From Auanema rhodensis (lineage: Eukaryota; Nematoda; Chromadorea; Rhabditida; Rhabditidae), in the NCBI GenBank assembly GCA_964057225.1, contig OZ059895.1:5022001-5086000 (forward strand): a DNA stretch of 64,000 nucleotides, written 5' to 3'. Position numbers and translations under genes: made by a program. The notes under the pieces were generated by a model. The model worked only from the letters and a program-made list of their open reading frames with translations. It was not told where the DNA came from and did not search any database. This document shows, piece after piece, positions 12,911 to 27,848 of this stretch (positions within the stretch are counted from its first letter, which is position 1; each line of letters opens with the position of its first letter).

Positions 12911-14568
12911 CTAATCTTTATGAACTTTCAAAGCTCTTTCAAGTAAAGCTGCTTTTGTTGCATCACTGAAGCTTTTATATTCCTCAGTCATTCTTAGCTT
13001 CTTGATTTCACTCACGGTTTTAAACGTTCGCATGCAGGTGTCCTAGATAACAACGTTGAAAAAAAATTTTTTTGATTAAACATACTTGTAGTTTGGCTAA
13101 GCTATATTGGTCGGCCCAAACAAGCTTAGTCAAAATAGTTATTTCTTCTGTACAATCCATATTGACAAGAAACCTCTCACATTCATTGATAACATATTGT
13201 ATTTCATATTTATCTCCCAATTCAAGTAAATATTCTACATTTTCATCTGAAAATAATCAAATAATTTTTATATTAATTTGAAAACTAACGTGACACAGGT
13301 TTATGACTGGGGTAGATAACATTCAAAAGTTCAATAAACTCGTCTAATACAACATCCTCAAGTGGTATTTCTTTTTTTTCTCTTTCACTAAACTTAGAGA
13401 AAAACATAGCATGAAAAACAGGCGAATACAACGCAAGATACTGAAATTTTAATGATTAAAAAGAAATTAACGAGAATATCTCACAGTTTTGCTTACATGC
13501 AGGCGAATTCCATCGATAACAAACACGGCATCAGTTGTATATGGCTGCGGTACTTTAAAATTGAACACAGGATTTTTTCTTAATAAAACACAAGAGTATA
13601 AAACACAGAAAGCAATCATATCTACCTCACTCCCTTAGATTTTTGAACTGTTATTCGAGCTTCTACAACTACTTTATCGTTTTTAATATAACCTTTTTCA
13701 ACATCGAGAATGTCAGACCACTCCATAAACGAAGGAAAGCCCCAGTTATTTGAATTATAATTGAATTTATTCGTAAACTGAAATTAAATTTAGAAAAGAT
13801 CAAATCGAATGATATACTTGTCTTGAAAAATCAGGTATCTGATTAGGTTTCTGGGAGATTAAACGAAACTCTACAACAGCATCACATGACCATAAAGTGC
13901 TCTCGCTTTCCGGATTACAATCAATATATACCGAAAAAAATTTAACCTCAGAAGTTCTTTTTGTACATTCCGTTTTTGCGGCTAGTCGCCTAAAACAAAA
14001 TTTTATATAAGCAAAGGATCTGGGTTAAGCTACCAAGGCAAATTTCCTACATAATAAAAATCAGTGTTGACTTTAGTTTTCATTTGAGACAAACTATCAA
14101 TGTTTAGTTTAATAGAACCTGTATTTCTACTTTCTGAATTTCATTGAATTATCTTCAAAAAAAGCTTAGCCTCTTACCTAACAAAGTTGATAAACCAAGC
14201 TCATCAAAAGATTGGGAAAATTCGGATCCACAGTCGGATCCAGAAGGAATCCCGGAAATAATAGATGAACAAGCATCAGATGAATTCAAACCTGATTAAA
14301 AAACTTTAGAAGAAAAAAACGTCAACTTTACCGGCAAATAATCTTCTTGGAGGAAAATGTACACCAAGTGTGTTAACCACAGAAGCTATCATTTTTGGAC
14401 TATTTCGTTCTGAACTAGGACCCTAAAAAGAAAAAAACATGTTGACAATATATGAGATATTCAACGCACCGGAACGTTGTCTCTGGGATTGACAGAACGA
14501 CTGTTTTCCGGACTACCATTGCTATTAACTTGATCTCTATTAGTCCCATCCCCGCTGCTTTCCATCAT
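12911..14568 (-). CDS. MATH-BTB domain protein (probable cullin-3 substrate adaptor, BATH-42-like)
   Basis: The ATG at 14568 opens a Ser/Asn-rich disordered N terminus (MMESSGDGTNRDQ). A MATH domain follows at about 13.64-14.13 kb, with the segments DFYYVGNLPW, WSCDAVVEFRLISQ and NWGFPSFMEWSDI. A BTB domain is at about 13.03-13.55 kb: AVFVIDGIRLHVSK, YSPVFHAMFFSKFSE, then IPLEDVVLDEFIELL. A short BACK-like helical tail ends the protein. MATH-BTB proteins bring substrates held by the MATH domain to cullin-3 E3 ligases through the BTB domain. Nematodes have many (bath genes). The layout resembles C. elegans BATH-42, but I am not certain of orthology. Confidence 0.85.
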
Positions 14569-14843
14569 CTCAAATACATATAAGTCAAATAATTTTGTAA
14601 AAAAAAAACATTATTTCACGAAAAATAATAAAGCTGCTTTCTCTCGAACGAGTGATACAACTCACGCTTGTAAATGACATGCATCAATTACTGAAATGGG
14701 TATCTGCAAATAGTACCCCTCATTAATAGAATATTTAGTTTTAAAATAAAATATGAATGAACACAGAAGGAAAAATGTAAGCTAAACTTCTGTTTATTTT
14801 TCGAATATATAATATATATACATGTGTATACATTGGAATAATT

Positions 14844-17380
<2,537 letters not shown>

Positions 17381-17695
17381 TCCAAATGTTAGCTTTCATG
17401 ACAAAGTATTAAGTAAAACACCAAAGGATTCAGATAAGACATTTTAATACATGAATGATAAAGTTCTTTAATTACTCATAATCCCTATTCATTTTTAACT
17501 AACACTTTAGGTGCAAACAATGATGCCAACATTCCCTTCCACACCCTGATTATCAACGAGCAAAGAGAACTCCCGAATTACTACACTATCAAAGTTCGAA
17601 AAAAAATTTTTTTTTAAACGAATATAAGAATTTTTGTCTAAAAAGAAACAATCGAGTATAACCATAAACTATTTACTTTGAAATCTACAAACTAA
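17381..17695. other. Intergenic region
   Basis: Upstream of the kinase gene and downstream of the OSCP gene. It contains an A/T-run region near 17600 but no coding signal. Confidence 0.5.
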
Positions 17696-18586
17696 TTAGA
17701 TAGCGGCATTCAATGCATCCTTATACTTCTTGACACGGGAAGCGATAGACAGGTCAACGTATCTAGAATATATTAGTTTAGTTTTAACTTATAACATAGA
17801 TATTAAATTAAGAGAAAGAAGCTTACTTATCTCCAATGGTGACAACAAGACCTCCCAGAATAGATTCCTTGACAGTGTAAGTAACAGTGAACTTCTGTCC
17901 AGGTTTAGCCATCTACAACCATGATATTCGTACAATAAATATTCAGTTCGAGCCTGTACCTTGTGAAGAGCATCATTGAGAGATTGTTCATGTCCCTTGC
18001 TCAAAGGTTCAGCAGACGTAACTTGCACAAAGAGTTCCCCACGGTGAGCTCTCATTATAGATTCAAATGAAGAAACAACACCATCAAGTTTGTTCAATCT
18101 ACCGTTCTCAGCAAGAAGTCCTGAAAAGACGGTTATAAAAGCTAATGAAAATACAATACCGAGGAAGTTGGAGGATTCTTTGGAAAGTCCAAGCTTCTGA
18201 GATACGGCGTTAATGGCATCTTTTTTCTTATAGGCTTTAAGGGTAGGATCAAGAACAAAATCCTGAAAATATAATAGTAACTTTAGAAAGAATAGTAATA
18301 ATCACCTTGAACTTCTGACTCTCTTGCAAAGCATTGCGAATGTTCTGAAGATCCTTGTCAACTTGTTCAAGCTTTTTGTTTTTGTGAGCAGCTGAGTAAA
18401 GAGCTGCAGCATATTTTCCTTCAACTCCGTGAACCTTAAATACCCAAATCGCAGTTGAACACAATTTTTAGTTTTTCAAATAAAAATAACTATTATTATT
18501 ATAGAGCATACCTGAACTGGAGCTTTCACAAGTCCCGAGCGAGCAATGGCGCTCATAGAGAGCGATCTCTTGAGGATGGTGGCCAT
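17696..18586 (-). CDS. atp-3: Mitochondrial ATP synthase subunit O (OSCP)
   Basis: The OSCP peripheral-stalk subunit joins the F1 head to the stator of the mitochondrial ATP synthase. Five exons join into about 205 residues, the normal family length. The first exon encodes a mitochondrial presequence rich in Arg, Ser and Ala (MATILKRSLSMSAIARSG). Family blocks follow: VHGVEGKYAAALYSAA, LQNIRNALQESQKFKDF, LAENGRLNKLDGVVSSFES, MRAHRGELFVQVTSAEPL and KESILGGLVVTIGDKYVDLS, ending in KYKDALNAAI. The start at 18586 gives this complete transit peptide. It is divergent from the ribosomal protein S27 gene. Confidence 0.97.
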
Positions 18587-19297
18587 TCTGAATAAAAAAT
18601 TAATTCAATAAATTTCGCTAATCGTTTTAAAGTTTCATTTCCAAGCCCATTAAGTGTCAAATCATTAAAACCTCTTTACTACTGTCGAAGCATTATTTTT
18701 GTGTAAATAATAATCTAAATATACAAAATAACAAAATACTGGAAAAATCATTGTGAAAGTTTCAATATAACGGGAGATGTATGGGCAGGATGAAATGTTG
18801 AGAATGGTTTATCGGCACATTGCCAAACTGGTCCCACCACGACTACTGCGCGTCGACTCATGTTAAAAGCGATAGGCAGTCAAACAAATTCGCACATATT
18901 CTAAACCAGAAAATCCCTGATTCCCCTTATGAATCTATAGTTTTTTCTCATTTTGAGGTTATTTGTATAGAAATTTCTTCAATAGTTTAAAGCAAGTTAA
19001 ATATTATGAGTTTCTTTCCTCAGTTTATGTGTTTTTAGTGATTAAAAGGGCTTTTTGAAATATTTAGGATATTATTTTGGAAGATAATCATACTTCTTGG
19101 TCTATAAATTTGTGTATGTTTTTATAAGCTTTTATGTTGCTTTTCTTAATTTTTCATTCTTGCTTTCACTTTTTTTGGAGAGTGTATTTACCTTGTGTTT
19201 CATCTTGTTGTGAAATATTTCGAAATTTCATTTTTGCTTTTCATTGTTTTCTGTATTTAATTATTCTTTTTCAGCCACCGCTCAACTAGGAGAAATC
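18587..19297. other. Divergent promoter region between OSCP and RPS27
   Basis: About 700 bases shared by two highly expressed housekeeping genes read in opposite directions. A TTTTTCAG acceptor at about 19266-19274, just before the RPS27 leader, fits spliced-leader addition or a 5' UTR intron. No gene seen. Confidence 0.6.
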
Positions 19298-19599
<302 letters not shown>

Positions 19600-19666
19600 T
19601 CAGTTGTTGTTATTTACATAAATTGTTTTGTTCATTTGGTTTATTACAAAATTTATATAATATATA

Positions 19667-20696
19667 TTACGCGATTGTTTCTTCAAGAATGTCCATTTCA
19701 CGGTTGTCTCTTCTATCTCGACGTGGATTGAATAGGTATTGCTTCTCCTCGATTTTTTCACGTTTTGGTTTCCTCTTTCTATGTCGAGGGTTTTTCTGGT
19801 GCGTGTCTCTTTGGTGTGTTTCCAGCATGTCTAGATCTGGCGGTTTTGGGTGTATGTATCGATCGTTCAGTAGTATCAATCCCCTAGAAAACTGCATTAT
19901 CTTTTTACGATCTCGTGAACCTCAAACCTGTAAGTTTGGAGTATGATAATGAGCGCGTTTTTGCAAGTAAAGAAAATCATGGTGTATGTCACAAGACCGT
20001 GTTGAAACATGAGGTATAAGCGAACCTGGGAAATACAATAATTGTTGTGCTTAAAAGTAGTTGGGCTTACTAATAGGAATGGTATGTCTTGTAGTGAGTT
20101 TGCGAGAATAATTGCCCAAATATCAACATCATGGATAACCTAAAAAATTTTATCGCAGAATTGTTCTTTAAAGCTTACCTGCCAACAGTCTCTCTGCCGG
20201 GGCATTATAAGTTCTTCATAGGCTTTTGTGATAGCCACTCTCATCTTACGTGCGCGGCTAACCGTGAGTACAAAAGGAAATTGTAGTAAACTGAGCTGTA
20301 AAATTCACATTATTTCTAAGAATAATGTAGCAGGTTGAACATACCGTCCAAGCGGCTAAGACAATATGCTGAACTTGAATATTGTTATACACTGCTTTTT
20401 CTTTAAAGACGTCAAAGAATTCGACGATGTCGGATGAGATCGCCTGGAACCGAGAAATTTGGTTTATTTTAATTTTAAAAAAGTTATACCAAATAGGCTA
20501 GTAAAATTTGAGAGAGTTGTTCTCTGCTAATATCTCCCTTCGGCAGCATCCATCTGCCTATTATAAGAGTAACTAGAAGTAATTGTTCCAGTAATTGTAA
20601 ACGTAACTCTTCATCAGCACCACCTAAATTTGTTTTCTGAATAAATAACTCCACTGAATTCCCTTATATTATAAGTTATTTCGTCTTTACTATGGT

Positions 20697-20727
<31 letters not shown>

Positions 20728-22431
20728 TAGGAAAATGAAGAACTCGACAACTATAGAAAGCTCTACTTTCATTGCTCTGTCTGTCCCTAGAGTGTGTTGA
20801 TGGTAGCAATAAATGGAGAAGTTCTTAAAACTTTTGTGAGATTGAAAAGATTGATATTTAGTTTTAATAGTATGACCTTTTTGATTTGATATCATACATG
20901 TGACTCACAAATCTCAAGACGTTTTTGAAGTTAAACTTCGAATAATTTATTTTTCGAGGTCTTTGAGCGGCTATTATTCAGATGATAATTTTGACTCGTG
21001 GGAAAAGCTATTCTAAAAACTAGACATCCCATACTTACTCATTGAGAACTTGTAACAGCTATATATCTTATTCCTTTAGGAGTAGCCACAAGTTTCATAA
21101 CGATAGAAGATATATTGAAACGGACAAAAACGAGGTTTAAGATTGATTCCGTGAGGATTTATTATAACTATTATAACTACTCAGAATATCAACCAAATGT
21201 AAGGAAAAAAGTATAAAGGAGATAAGATGCGATTGATTAACCTACCATTTTAGAAATTTTCAAACGTTTAAAGATGCTCTACATAAAACATTACTTGAGC
21301 TTTCAGTTGAATGAACTTCAAGAGTTCTTGTTATTTTATGTTCTTCGCGTTTGTCAAAACTGACCGATTTGAACTGTTGATTTTCCTGCCACTGCTATTT
21401 CTCTTCGCCATTCACACATTTTCGTTTCAAGAAGCCAAATAGGAGGAGCTGTTGCCACAATATACAACAGAACACTTGTACAAAACCTACTCAATAAAAA
21501 TTTATTTAAACTATATTTAAACAAATAGTTAACCATCTACGTTCGTCACCAGCTCGCATGATGATAGTATATGATCCTTCAAATACGATTAACAATGAGA
21601 TTAAAGCGAAACCCCATACACCTTCTCTATAAATATAATATTTTTATCACATTTTATGTTGAACTTCATTTTAACCTTCCTTCAATTCTCACAGTTTGTC
21701 CTATTGTGAACATGGAGTGCACAATGAAAAATAGTCGAGCTAAGATAGCCCTGAAAAATGATAGATAAGGATGTTGCACTCTTTCCTCTCTTATATTCTC
21801 TTTTTTTCACTTTTTTTCTAAAATTTTTTTTACACAATCTCAACCATATTCTATAGAAGTTATAGTCAATGTGCTTTTTATAAAAGCTTTCTCCTTTTTT
21901 CATGGTTTCCTTTTGTTTTACTATGGAGATTTACGTTTTTTTTTGACAATTCCAATCTGATTTAATCTTAGAACATCGCTCTTATACTATTTCTCTATTA
22001 AAAGTATATGAATTACTCCCTTGAGAAAAAGAGTGCCTGGCACACGAACATGATCATAAGACCAGAAAAGCTGGAAACGATTTGTTGAAAAATGTATACA
22101 ATCTGTGTCAATTCTCAAAAATTTTTTTTTGTCAAATCATAACCCTTCTCAGTTTCTCATTTTTAATTAATAATCATAATCAGAGATAACGTTCTTCATT
22201 CAGATATACTCGAAAAGAGTAAATATAAACTTTCATTCACTAAAAATGTCTGAGGTGTATGATAATCTTTCTTACACATTTAACAATTTATCGAACTTAC
22301 CTGCCAACGCTAATAAGAACCCGAGTTCCATCAACGTCTACGGGCTGAGGTGCTACAGTAACACGATGTTTCCTAGGAATACTTCCTGACCGCCGTCGAC
22401 TAGTTTCAGCTGTTGAAGTAGATGCAGCCAT
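19667..22431 (-). CDS. TMEM26-family multi-pass membrane protein
   Basis: The ATG at 22431 opens a Ser/Thr-rich cytosolic N terminus. Helices then match the order in vertebrate TMEM26: ILARLFFIVHSMFTIGQTVR, FALISLLIVFEGSYTII, the paired block LLYIVATAPPIWLLE, then LLLVTLIIGRWMLPKGD-ISREQLSQ, DIVEFFDVFKEKAVYN, VLAAWTLSLLQFPFVLTV and IPFLLVRL. The C terminus, from 19897 down, is basic and charged. TMEM26 has no firmly established molecular activity and is known as a cell-surface marker in mammals. A TA microsatellite (20697-20722) and AT-rich DNA lie in a long intron. Confidence 0.85.
20697..20722. repeat. TA dinucleotide microsatellite
   Basis: About 13 TA units in an intron of the TMEM26-like gene. 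Confidence 0.9.
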
Positions 22432-22846
22432 GTGTAGTGTTTTAGAACTCCGCGACCATAAGGTAAGGTTTCAAATCATTAGAAATATTAAATCCGCAGA
22501 GTTTGAGAATGAGGATACGGATAGAAGAAGTTAGTTATCTTCTGCGAATTCTGTTTGATATAGAGGGCGGTCCGGATCTATTCTCTTGTCGTCCTCATTC
22601 TACCCATTCTCTCTATATGTTCCTCGAGGGAATGAAAAAGTCAATGGGTCTGTTTGAAATCAAAAGAAGAGCAAAATGCCGGCAATGAATAGTCAGATGA
22701 GTTTAAAAAAGGATAGATGAGAAAAATTCCTAAAAAAGCTTTTTTAGAAAGAGAGACAACTAAGTATTTCATTAACAATTGAAAATATTTATAACTCTTA
22801 TGATCACATTATCACCTTCTCATTTTTCACTACTGAAGCAAATATT
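22432..22846. other. Intergenic region
   Basis: Upstream of the TMEM26-like gene and downstream of the SLC26-like gene. A GC-richer pyrimidine-rich patch at about 22560-22630 may be promoter sequence. No coding signal is supported. Confidence 0.4.
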
Positions 22847-24831
22847 CTAAAATGAATATATAAAACTTTTTGTACCTAAACTTTGCGTTTCATTTTCTAA
22901 TGTTTCCATGGTTGATCGCTGTCTAGGTGTTTTAGCTATAAACAGCTCCTCTTGTTTATTTAGAATTAAGCTTACACACTGAAACCTCATATTCAAATTT
23001 CATCATTAAGAAACATAAGAAAAAAGTGAAAAATTAACCTCGTTTCTATTTTCCTGTTCTCGTTGTGCATATAATACGGCTTCATCAAGACTGACAAACA
23101 TATGTTTTTTTGGAACAATCTTATGAAAGTTGCTGTGTTCGAATAACTGTCGTACATATACTGAAAAGGTGGATTCATTCCAAATAAAGTTCAATGTAGA
23201 TTGTACCTCTACATTGACTAAAAAATACTGTGATGTTTATAGTCTGATAATCTTTATACATTTGAATAAGTGCATCTTTCCCCATTAAATCAATATAAGG
23301 TACTGTGGAACAATCTAAAAGTTTTGATTCTTAAATTCTGCAAAAAAAATAAACCTATAATGACATGAGTTAACAATTCCGTTTGCTCCTCGGTACTTTT
23401 ATCTCGTGAATGATTCTTTTCACTTTCATTTGTGTGCATTTTCAACTCAAGAACTAAATTAACTATCAAAAAACAAAAAGTTAAATATAAAGGCAAAAGT
23501 ATTCCGTTGCGGGGAATCGAACCCCGGCCTTATGGGTGAGAGCCATAAATCCTAACCACTAGACCACAACGGACTCATTTACGACACTATTATAACTTCT
23601 TCTTTTATTGAAAAGTGCTAATGTAGCAGAACTAACCAGACTGTTTTTCTTCAGGAAAGATTTCGTTTTCAATATCATTCCTTTTTCTTTGCTTCTTTGC
23701 CATCATAAGTTTTTTATCTAGCGATTCTTTTAGCTTTTGTTGCACTGTCATTAAAATAAACAAGTTAATCAATATTCAGTTACCTAGAATAGGATTGACT
23801 CCACAAACGGAATACAACGACGAAGTGAAAAACTCTGCATTAGCAAAGTAGATGGGAGCATTGAAACGAAATATTTTGATTCCTTAACAATACATTTTTT
23901 AATTTAATGGTACGTATACATACCGGATACTTCGCAAGCTTCCCTGTATTGTGTTAGTCCTTTGAAATGCGGTGTGCCGGGGACACGACCTAAACAAACA
24001 GCTTCAGCCCTGAATTATCCGAATCACAAATCAACATAAAAAATTATTTTCGAACCATTGAGATCGAAAAACAACCGATAACATTGCAAAAACGATTCCA
24101 ATGACAAGACCATAATTCACATTTATCAGAATAACGGAACTCAGAGTCATAATATATATGAGCTGAAAAACGGTATATTCAAAAATAATAAAGCTCGTTT
24201 TTCATACAAAATCTACAGTACTCTCTTTTCTAATACTAAATGTCTTGAATAATTGTATGAGCAAATCTTTTAATGCAACAACTACTATTGATGCTAAAAC
24301 TGCCTGAATCATAAAAATAGATATCTAAATTTGAATTTGCATGATTTTCAGAATTATTACCTTGGGTAGAAAGTATATTAACTTTGTTATTCCATGAACA
24401 AAACCAAGTACAACAAAAGCACACACAATAGTCGATAACTATAAATATTTTGAGTAAAAAATTATAATTACTCAACGTATTTGTTAACGATATTGGTACC
24501 TGAGATTTTGTTCCAAATTTCACTTGAAGCATTGTTCTTCCTAAGGAACTACCGCCGGCAAAACATCCGAATATTGAAGATATAGTATGCATAGCTCCCA
24601 AAGCAAACCATTCCTATAGACATAAACGTTAAACTATCAGATAAATATAATAAATTTTACTTGGTTAGCGTCAACTTCATAATTAAGCTTTTTAGATACT
24701 ATTTTAGCTAATGCAATATGAATAACAAATGAAACAACAGCTATGGTAACTGAAGAACTGAAGTAATTAGAAACATTATTGAGAGCGGGCAATCGAGGAG
24801 AAACGAGCCCTGCTTGAACCTATAATAGATA

Positions 24832-24881
<50 letters not shown>

Positions 24882-26968
24882 TAGTTAAAATAGTTTTGAA
24901 ATGAACACTGAATCTAACCTCTCCAACATATGCAATATTAATAGGATGTTTCGTATTCTGTGAATACCACACAACTGCTGTAGATAATACAACCTATGAA
25001 ATAAATTATATTTATTTCAAAACTCAAAAATTAATAAACAAACAACAATAAGTTCCATAGGAAATTTAACTTGAACTTTTTTTTTTAGTAATGGATCGAT
25101 AACATATGATGAGAATAGCAGAAGACAAATAGTTGTCAAAGACATTGCTACAGACATTATATCAATTTTATCCAACTGTGTGATGAAACAAAGATAAAAC
25201 TTAAATAATCTTATTATTGTATAAAATTTGAAAAATATACGGTTCTTTTCTGTTATTTCCCCCCCCCTCGGTAGGCTCCGCCCCTTCTGCCGAAACGCGC
25301 GCAGTTTTACAACCTGGGGACGGAATAGACTCTAAACCATCTTCACGCACAACTTCCAAACTCCGGGGGTCTGGGGGGTATCCCCCCAGTGGGGAGAAGT
25401 TTAACCCCAATTGAAAGAAGTACAAAGTTAACATGTTTTAAAAGGGTTATAAAAGTTTTTGTGTGGAGAAGACGGAACAATCAAAAAAGACTATTTGATA
25501 CCATTTTTGAAGATATTGTACTTGTTATGCGAGGGAGAGAGAATAAAGCTGATTTATAGGTTAATAATTTTTATTAAAATAACTTCTCCCCACTGGGGGG
25601 ATACCCCCCAGACCCCCGGAGTTCGGAAGTTGTGCGTGAAGGTGGTTTAGAGTCTATAGGGTGGTTCAGAGTCTCATCCCCAGGTTGTAAAACTGCGCGC
25701 GTTTCGGCAGAAGAGGCGGAGCCTAGCAAGGGGGGGGAAATAACAGAAAAGAGCCAAATATACAATTACCTTTATAATTCCCAATGGTTCACTATTTGAT
25801 GGTACATAATGAATTCCTGTCATGTATTTGAGTTGAGAAGTTACTACATGTATAGCAGCTCCAGATGTTAAACCAGAAACATCAATTTTTTGTTTAAAAT
25901 ATTAAGAATTTTCATAGTGATATTAATACCTTGAACTAAATGATCAGATAACCAAACCGCTAGTAATCCAACATTAAGTAACCCGAAAACAATCTATAAA
26001 ACTTATTAAGAACTGTAAGCGAATTTAATATCTGCTGCTCAGACCTGTAAAAGCCCTACAAGCATAGTAACGTTACAAGCTACTCTAACTGCTTCTTCAG
26101 CAATAATGGCATGTGATACACGAGAGCAACATATCTGCTGTTCATTGATAAGCAGCATAGTATCTAATATGTTACAAATACTTTGAAGTATAACTAATAT
26201 TTGGCAACAATACCATTATATTGTTTATCTGATGAAAATAAAGTATTTTGAGGAACTAGTTCATTACTTACAACACTGCCAATCATAAGTGAAACAATAG
26301 CAAAGGCACCTCAAATATTATTGGTAATAATCTATTTGTATAATTAAACAAAATTGAAAATAATAATGTATAAACCTGGTGATGTATGCTTTGATGTACC
26401 AAATAATGTATAAATTAACGGAGATATAAATCCTGTGATCAGGCCATAATTGGGTGGAACACCAACTAGAAAGGCATATGCCAAACCTAAAATTAATACA
26501 AATTGCGTTATATAAAAGCCAAATTACTTTGAGGTACACTTATCACAGATATCATAATTCCACCAATGATATCAGTAAAGGCTGATTCATGCCAACGATA
26601 TAGAGGCAACCAACGTAACAACGGCAGTCGACACAACACAAAATTCCGCCAATCCGATTTAGACCATTTTCCAATCAAAAACATTATATTTTTTTAATTT
26701 GTATACTTTTAAATTAAAAAATAGTATTTAGTAAATAATAGAACTTGAAGATTAACCTGCTGATAATGCCAGTGTACCTTATGGCCCAATGTTAGATCAA
26801 TTCTCTTATAACCATATTTTACATCAAATAATTCTTGATTTAAAATCGGCCTAAGTTTCGCTTTAACACAACGATGCTGTAATGGAATTCTAAAAATAAT
26901 ATATATAATGCTTATTATAAACTATATTATAACTTATTATAATTATTTTCTTTGAATGAAGTAGCCAT
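22847..26968 (-). CDS. SLC26-family anion (sulfate) transporter with STAS domain
   Basis: A multi-exon membrane transporter. It starts MATSFKENNYNK at 26968, then a cytosolic segment with PILNQELFD, typical of SLC26 N termini. Transmembrane exons follow: RLPLLRWLPLYRW, DIIGGIMISVISVPQS, the GCFAGGSSLGRTMLQ block and many hydrophobic helices. A C-terminal STAS domain (about 22.99-23.3 kb) has IDLMGKDALIQMYKDY and HMFVSLDEAVLYAQRE, with a charged insertion (23.36-23.75 kb) as in other SLC26 STAS domains. It should exchange anions such as sulfate, bicarbonate or chloride, like the C. elegans sulp transporters. Introns hold a tRNA-Glu, a TA microsatellite and a small transposon. I could not find a clean splice joining the first 44 codons to MFLIGKWSK (near 26685). 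Either the short form starts at that Met or the sequence has a small error there. Confidence 0.85.
23502..23573 (-). tRNA. tRNA-Glu (anticodon CTC)
   Basis: The minus strand folds as a cloverleaf. The 7-base acceptor stem pairs TCCGTTG with CAACGGA, with discriminator A. The D arm contains GGTCTAGTGGTTAGG. The anticodon stem TATGG/CCATA encloses loop CTCTCAC, giving anticodon CTC. The T arm CGGGG-TTCGATT-CCCCG contains the B-box of the internal polymerase III promoter. It lies inside an intron of the SLC26-like gene, on the same strand. No CCA is encoded, as usual in eukaryotes. Confidence 0.96.
24834..24878. repeat. TA dinucleotide microsatellite
   Basis: About 22 TA units in an intron of the SLC26-like gene. 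Confidence 0.92.
25241..25755. mobile_element. 515-base non-autonomous DNA transposon (MITE-like foldback) with 8-base target duplication
   Basis: Long inverted arms (25241-25402 and 25581-25755) enclose an AT-rich core. The terminal 20 bases pair with one mismatch, GG(T/C)TCTTTTCTGTTATTTCC. The 8-base direct repeat AAATATAC flanks it at 25233-25240 and 25756-25763, which marks it as an inserted element. The arms are strikingly GC-rich (C- and G-runs, GCGCGC) against an AT-rich genome. The right arm has a small duplication absent from the left. No transposase is encoded. An 8-base duplication fits hAT-like or P-like elements; I cannot assign the family. It sits inside an intron of the SLC26-like gene, within about ten bases of the splice donor. 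Confidence 0.88.
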
Positions 26969-27848
26969 AATTGGATTTTTCTAAAATATCACAAATATTA
27001 AGTAAGCTAGTTTGATTTGTTTCATCAAATACTTAATTATATTTCAAATAATAAAAGTTTGAAACTAAAACAAAAAATATTTGAAAAGAGGAAATATACC
27101 TAAAATATCTTTTTAAAATTATAAAATTTCCCTTCTAATGTTTCACGTGAAATTATCATGAATATGCTAATTAGTTAAGGACTATTCTAATTGTCACGCA
27201 TTATATTTATTGAATGTATTATAGTATTATAATATTATTATTTCATTATATTTTATATAAAATATTATTTTTTTTCATTATTTGTTTCAAATATATCATT
27301 TGAATTATTTTATACTATGTGAAAAATAGATTTTTAATATTTTTAATTATAAATAAATATATATAATAATTATTATTATTCTATTTATGCGTATAATACA
27401 AGATTTTCTATTTAATATTCAACAAATAGATGTGAAGGTTAAGGGATCTTGTCCTCATCCATAACCTGGCTTCTACTTCTTCCGAATTGTTTACAGGTAC
27501 ATTCATCCTCTCATTGCGTCATCCAGCCGTCCCCAGGTCGCACGAAGACGACGATAATGCTTCAGTAATGATGATAACATACACAAAATGAAGAGGTATG
27601 ACCGAGAAGAAAAGTAAAGTTATAGTATATGTACAAAGATGGGCGTGGCAGTATCTTAATACCTCTATCTCATCAGAGATAGTTATTTCAGTCACTGCTG
27701 CTGCACATAAGCAGCTTCTACCGATGGAAGAAGACGAATCTTCTATTTCTCTCTTTCTTAGCCATTTCTTCATTTGCGCATTTCTTGTTTTTCCTATTAA
27801 AACATTTATTTCAGATATCTCAAACTGTTTTGTTCAATAATTTCGAAA
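26969..27848. other. Divergent upstream region of SLC26-like and nuclear-receptor genes
   Basis: Very AT-rich from 27000 to 27420, then a GC-richer segment at 27440-27780 that probably holds the promoter and leader of the nuclear receptor. Open frames there show no recognisable protein. A TTTCAG site at 27809-27816 could receive a spliced leader. Confidence 0.45.

Noticed and set aside
27598-27840. 80-codon plus-strand frame before the nuclear receptor
   Set aside because: No similarity seen; more likely promoter or leader sequence. It is out of frame with the receptor ATG at 27849.
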